Source: JAKFWI01 sp031399165 (GTDB lineage: Bacteria; Pseudomonadota; Alphaproteobacteria; Caulobacterales; Aquidulcibacteraceae). Taken from it: a stretch of DNA of 64,000 bases. A program made the position numbers and the translations under genes. The stretch covers positions 124,001-188,000 of the forward strand of contig JANNOO010000038.1 of assembly GCA_031399165.1 (NCBI GenBank). The letters are read 5' to 3'. Below the pieces are notes generated by a model that ran no database searches, was not told the origin of the DNA, and was given only the letters and a program-made list of their open reading frames with translations. Below, one piece after another: positions 61,455 to 64,000 of this stretch. The first letter of the stretch is position 1. Every line of letters starts with the position of its first letter.

Positions 61455-62839
61455 TGAGTGCATCTGGTATTGCGGCGCCGGAAGAGGCCAAGGCATTCCT
61501 GGACGCACATCCAGAAATCCAGTTCCTTGAAATCATTTATACCGGCTTGTCCGGCGTGCCGCGGGGCAAGCGGCTCCGCCGTCACGAGGTGATGGCGGTG
61601 TTCGAGCAGGGTCGGTTTCTGCCCGGTTCGATGCTCGTGACCGACATCACGGGTCAGGATTGCGAAGACACAGGGTTTATCTGGGCGGAGGGCGACGCCG
61701 ATCGGGTCGGCCGGCCTGTGCCCGGGCGTCTGACGCCGGCGCCGTGGCTTGGTGCGGACGTCGCCCAAGTCCCCGTGTCTGTCTACGAACTTGATGGAAC
61801 GCCTGTCGACCTAGATCCGCGGCATGTCCTGCAACGTGTGATCGACCGCTTCGCGGCCGACGGATTGACGCCTGTCGTCGCGTGCGAGCTCGAGTTTTAT
61901 CTGGTGGATGCGAGGCCCGCGCCGGGGGGCGGATTGCGGCTGGCGCCTTCGCCGGTCACGGGCCTGCGGCCAACGCAACACGATCAGTACAGTTTGCGCG
62001 AAATGCAGGAATCCGCGCCCTTCCTTCGTGATCTATGGGCCGCGTGTGATGCGCTTGGCGTTCCGCTTGAGGGCGCGATCGGCGAGTACGGCCCAGGCCA
62101 ACTCGAACTGACGCTCAAGCATCATGCCGATGCGATGCGCGCCGCTGACGACGCCGTGATGTACAAGCGCGCCGCCAAGGGTGTCGCCTTGAACCACGCC
62201 AGCGAGGCCACCTTCATGGCCAAGCCGTTCATCGATCGCGCTGGTAGCGGCATGCACATGCATGTCAGCGTCAATGATGCGAAGGGCGCGAACATTTTCG
62301 CATCGGAGGCGGCGGAGGGCGCGCTTACGCTACGGCATGCCATTGGCGGCATGAAGGCGCTGCTCGGAGATTCGATGGCGATCTTCGCGCCGAATGCCAA
62401 TTCCTACCGCCGCTTTCGCGCCAATTCATATGCGCCCGTTGCGCCGACCTGGGGCGTCAACAACCGCACCGTGGCGTTCCGCGTCCCTGCGGGGCCGCCC
62501 AATGGGCGCCACATTGAGCACCGAGTCGCGGGCGCGGACTCGACGCCCTATCTGGCGTTAGCTGCGCTTCTGGCGGGTGTCCATCACGGCCTGACCGGCA
62601 AACTTGACCCTGGCCCGATCACCGTGGGCGACGGATACGCCAGCGCCGGGGCGACGGGAGAGAAGCTTCCGACCAATTGGTTCGCCTCGGTTGACAGGTT
62701 CGCGCAATCGGAAATCCTGCAGGATTATCTGGGCGCGCGTTTTGTGCGCACCTTTGCCACCGTGAAGCGCACAGAACAGGAGCGCTTCTTCAATGTGATC
62801 ACGGAAGCCGACTATGACTGGTATTTGCGTTCCAGTTGA
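61454..62839 (+). CDS. Glutamine-synthetase-like gamma-glutamylpolyamine synthetase (PuuA/SpuI type)
   Basis: 461 residues. FLEIIYTGLSGVPRGKRLRR start, GEYGPGQLELTLKHHADAMR (metal Glu), KPFIDRAGSGMHMHVSVND, PNANSYRRFRANSYAPVAP and NRTVAFRVPAGPPNGRHIEH are GS-type ATP-grasp-like motifs. With a PuuC-like dehydrogenase and polyamine binding protein it probably ligates glutamate to putrescine or a related amine. The TTG at 61451 is an alternative start. Confidence 0.85.
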   Translation: MSASGIAAPEEAKAFLDAHPEIQFLEIIYTGLSGVPRGKRLRRHEVMAVFEQGRFLPGSMLVTDITGQDCEDTGFIWAEGDADRVGRPVPGRLTPAPWLGADVAQVPVSVYELDGTPVDLDPRHVLQRVIDRFAADGLTPVVACELEFYLVDARPAPGGGLRLAPSPVTGLRPTQHDQYSLREMQESAPFLRDLWAACDALGVPLEGAIGEYGPGQLELTLKHHADAMRAADDAVMYKRAAKGVALNHASEATFMAKPFIDRAGSGMHMHVSVNDAKGANIFASEAAEGALTLRHAIGGMKALLGDSMAIFAPNANSYRRFRANSYAPVAPTWGVNNRTVAFRVPAGPPNGRHIEHRVAGADSTPYLALAALLAGVHHGLTGKLDPGPITVGDGYASAGATGEKLPTNWFASVDRFAQSEILQDYLGARFVRTFATVKRTEQERFFNVITEADYDWYLRSS

Positions 62840-62872
62840 CAAGGACTAGGGTAATTCGAGGAGGAAGACCGC

Positions 62873-63973
62873 ATGACGAGTGATAATCTCAGGACTGGCG
62901 GCGCTTCTCGCCGTTCTATCCTGCGGCAATTCGGAGCCGCAGCCATCGGCATGACCTTTGCCGGCGGCGTAGCCGGTTGCAGTGGTCCGGGCGCCGCCCA
63001 ACGTGTGGTGAATTTCTACAACTGGGACACCTATATCGGCCCCACCACGTTGGAGGACTTCCAGGCCGCCATCGGCGCCTCCGTCAAAATGGATCTGTTC
63101 GCCACCAACGATGAATTGTTCGCCAAGCTGCGCGCTGGCAATCCCGGCTACGACGTCATCGTGCCATCGAACGAGTTCGTTACGCGGATGATCCAGGCGC
63201 AAATGATCATGCCGCTCGATCACGCCAAGATTCCAAATATCAAAAACCTGCTGCCTGACTTTCAGGACGCAGCGTTCGATCCGGGCCGGAAATACTCGAT
63301 GCCTTACACCTGGCTGGTGCTGGGCATTGGCTATCGCAAATCCAAGATGGGCGATGTTGGCGTTCCGGATTCCTGGAAATGGGTTTTCGACTCGAACCGC
63401 TTTGACGGCAAGATCGCTCTGCTTTCGGAATCCGCTGACCTGATCCGCTTGTGTGCGAAGTACAAGGGCCACTCGGTAAACGATATTCCTGATGCGATGG
63501 TCGCTGATATTGAAGCCATGCTGATCAAGCAAAAGCCCTTCGTGAAAGTGTTTCACGAAGACAACGGGCAGGATTTGCTGGTCTCGAAAGATGTCGATGT
63601 CGTGATCGAATACAATGGCGATATCGCCCAGAAAATGCGCGAGGACGCCGACATAGACTTCGTCGTGCCCAAGGAGGGTAGCCTCCTGAACTCCGACACT
63701 CTGTGCATTCCTGTTGGTGCGCCGCATGTCGAAGACGCGCACGCCTTCATCAATTATCTGCTCGATGGCGAGGTCGGGTCCAAGATCACGGCAGAGATCC
63801 TCTACCCGACGCCTAACGGCGCCGCGCGCGATCTGATGCCAGACACATACAAGAATAATCCTGTGATCTACCCGCCGGCTGATGTGCTTGCGAAATGTGA
63901 GTACGGCGCGTTCGAGGGCGCGGAGAAGGCAAGCAAGTACGAGGAAGTGATCACGCGCGTTCGCGCCGCCTAA
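62873..63973 (+). CDS. Polyamine-type ABC transporter substrate-binding protein (PotD/PotF-like), Tat-type leader with lipobox
   Basis: 366 residues. SRRSILRQFGAAAIGMTFAG is a twin-arginine leader that ends in a lipobox (GVAGC). VVNFYNWDTYIGPTTLEDFQ and NDELFAKLRAGNPGYDVIVP are PotD/PotF-like, and FINYLLDGEVGSKITAEILY the usual C-terminus. SD GAGGAGG at about 62859-62865. Its TAA overlaps an ATG at 63973, where the transporter ATPase or permease likely begins. Confidence 0.92.
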   Translation: MTSDNLRTGGASRRSILRQFGAAAIGMTFAGGVAGCSGPGAAQRVVNFYNWDTYIGPTTLEDFQAAIGASVKMDLFATNDELFAKLRAGNPGYDVIVPSNEFVTRMIQAQMIMPLDHAKIPNIKNLLPDFQDAAFDPGRKYSMPYTWLVLGIGYRKSKMGDVGVPDSWKWVFDSNRFDGKIALLSESADLIRLCAKYKGHSVNDIPDAMVADIEAMLIKQKPFVKVFHEDNGQDLLVSKDVDVVIEYNGDIAQKMREDADIDFVVPKEGSLLNSDTLCIPVGAPHVEDAHAFINYLLDGEVGSKITAEILYPTPNGAARDLMPDTYKNNPVIYPPADVLAKCEYGAFEGAEKASKYEEVITRVRAA

Positions 63974-64000
63974 TGGCCCGCAGGGGAAGCGATGGAGCAG
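63973..64000 (+). CDS. Start of the next gene, cut by the window edge
   Basis: ATG 63973 overlaps the binding-protein TAA (TAATG), and ATG 63992 follows an SD-like AGGGGA; they are in different frames, so the true start is undecided. By context (potF-like gene before it) a polyamine transporter ATPase or permease is expected. Only nine codons or fewer are visible, so this is inference from position. Confidence 0.3.

Noticed and set aside
1..64000. CRISPR arrays, insertion sequences, prophage or integrase genes
   Set aside because: No regularly spaced repeats, transposases or phage genes were found on either strand.

Overview
The window is a GC-rich stretch of an alphaproteobacterial chromosome. 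This rests on the glpX-recJ order, the S10/spc/alpha ribosomal block with secY-adk-rpsM, an ATP12-type F1 assembly factor behind an rluC/HAD pair, and the large TonB-dependent receptor. The lineage looks like Caulobacterales or a relative, but no genus can be read from the sequence. No insertion sequence, prophage or CRISPR array was seen.

Layout. (1) 1-12 kb, housekeeping and mixed genes: the end of glpX, recJ, an AbgT transporter, a GFA-type zinc protein, a class III sirtuin, tRNA-Glu, a caspase-like/beta-propeller protein, a glycine-zipper lipoprotein, a spermidine-synthase-like methyltransferase and its separated membrane half (with a decayed duplicate between them), an SMP-30 protein and tRNA-Pro. 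(2) 12.4-27.3 kb, ribosomal protein genes: rpsJ to rplO, secY, adk, a DUF805 gene, rpsM, rpsK, rpoA, rplQ. An unrecognised 53-codon ORF sits between rplB and rpsS, and a strong terminator lies between rpsK and rpoA. (3) 27.3-38.4 kb: a VOC protein, an HtrA protease, rarA, two tandem RluA-family pseudouridine synthases, a HAD phosphatase, ATP12, pccB, msrA, a transglutaminase, an N-formylglutamate amidohydrolase and a wrecked opgH/mdoH pseudogene. (4) 38.4-53.8 kb, a catabolic island: an FAD oxidase plus Rieske oxygenase operon; a ten-gene minus-strand operon (isochorismatase-fold hydrolase, cupin, CocE-like hydrolase, CodA-like deaminase, creatininase-family hydrolase, flavodoxin-fold reductase, NMT1/SsuA-type ABC transporter, FolD); a divergent atzG-atzE-atzH (hpxXYZ)-like operon; a RutR-like TetR regulator; and a TonB-dependent receptor. 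(5) 53.8-64 kb: a second FolD that lacks two catalytic residues, a formamidase/acetamidase, and an amine-catabolism group (class III aminotransferase, PuuC-like aldehyde dehydrogenase, PuuA-like gamma-glutamyl-polyamine synthetase, PotD/PotF-like binding protein).

The main discovery candidate is region 4. Three of its promoter regions share one well-conserved motif, AAGTRWGCARAHTATGCATA, at 38447, 50652 and 53671. It lies upstream of the oxidase/Rieske operon, between the ten-gene operon and atzGEH, and upstream of the TonB receptor next to the TetR gene. This ties outer-membrane uptake, inner-membrane import, oxygenation, at least four C-N hydrolases and a C1-folate enzyme into one likely regulon. 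The gene content suggests breakdown of a nitrogen-rich (probably heterocyclic, possibly N-methylated) compound, but the substrate cannot be named from sequence.
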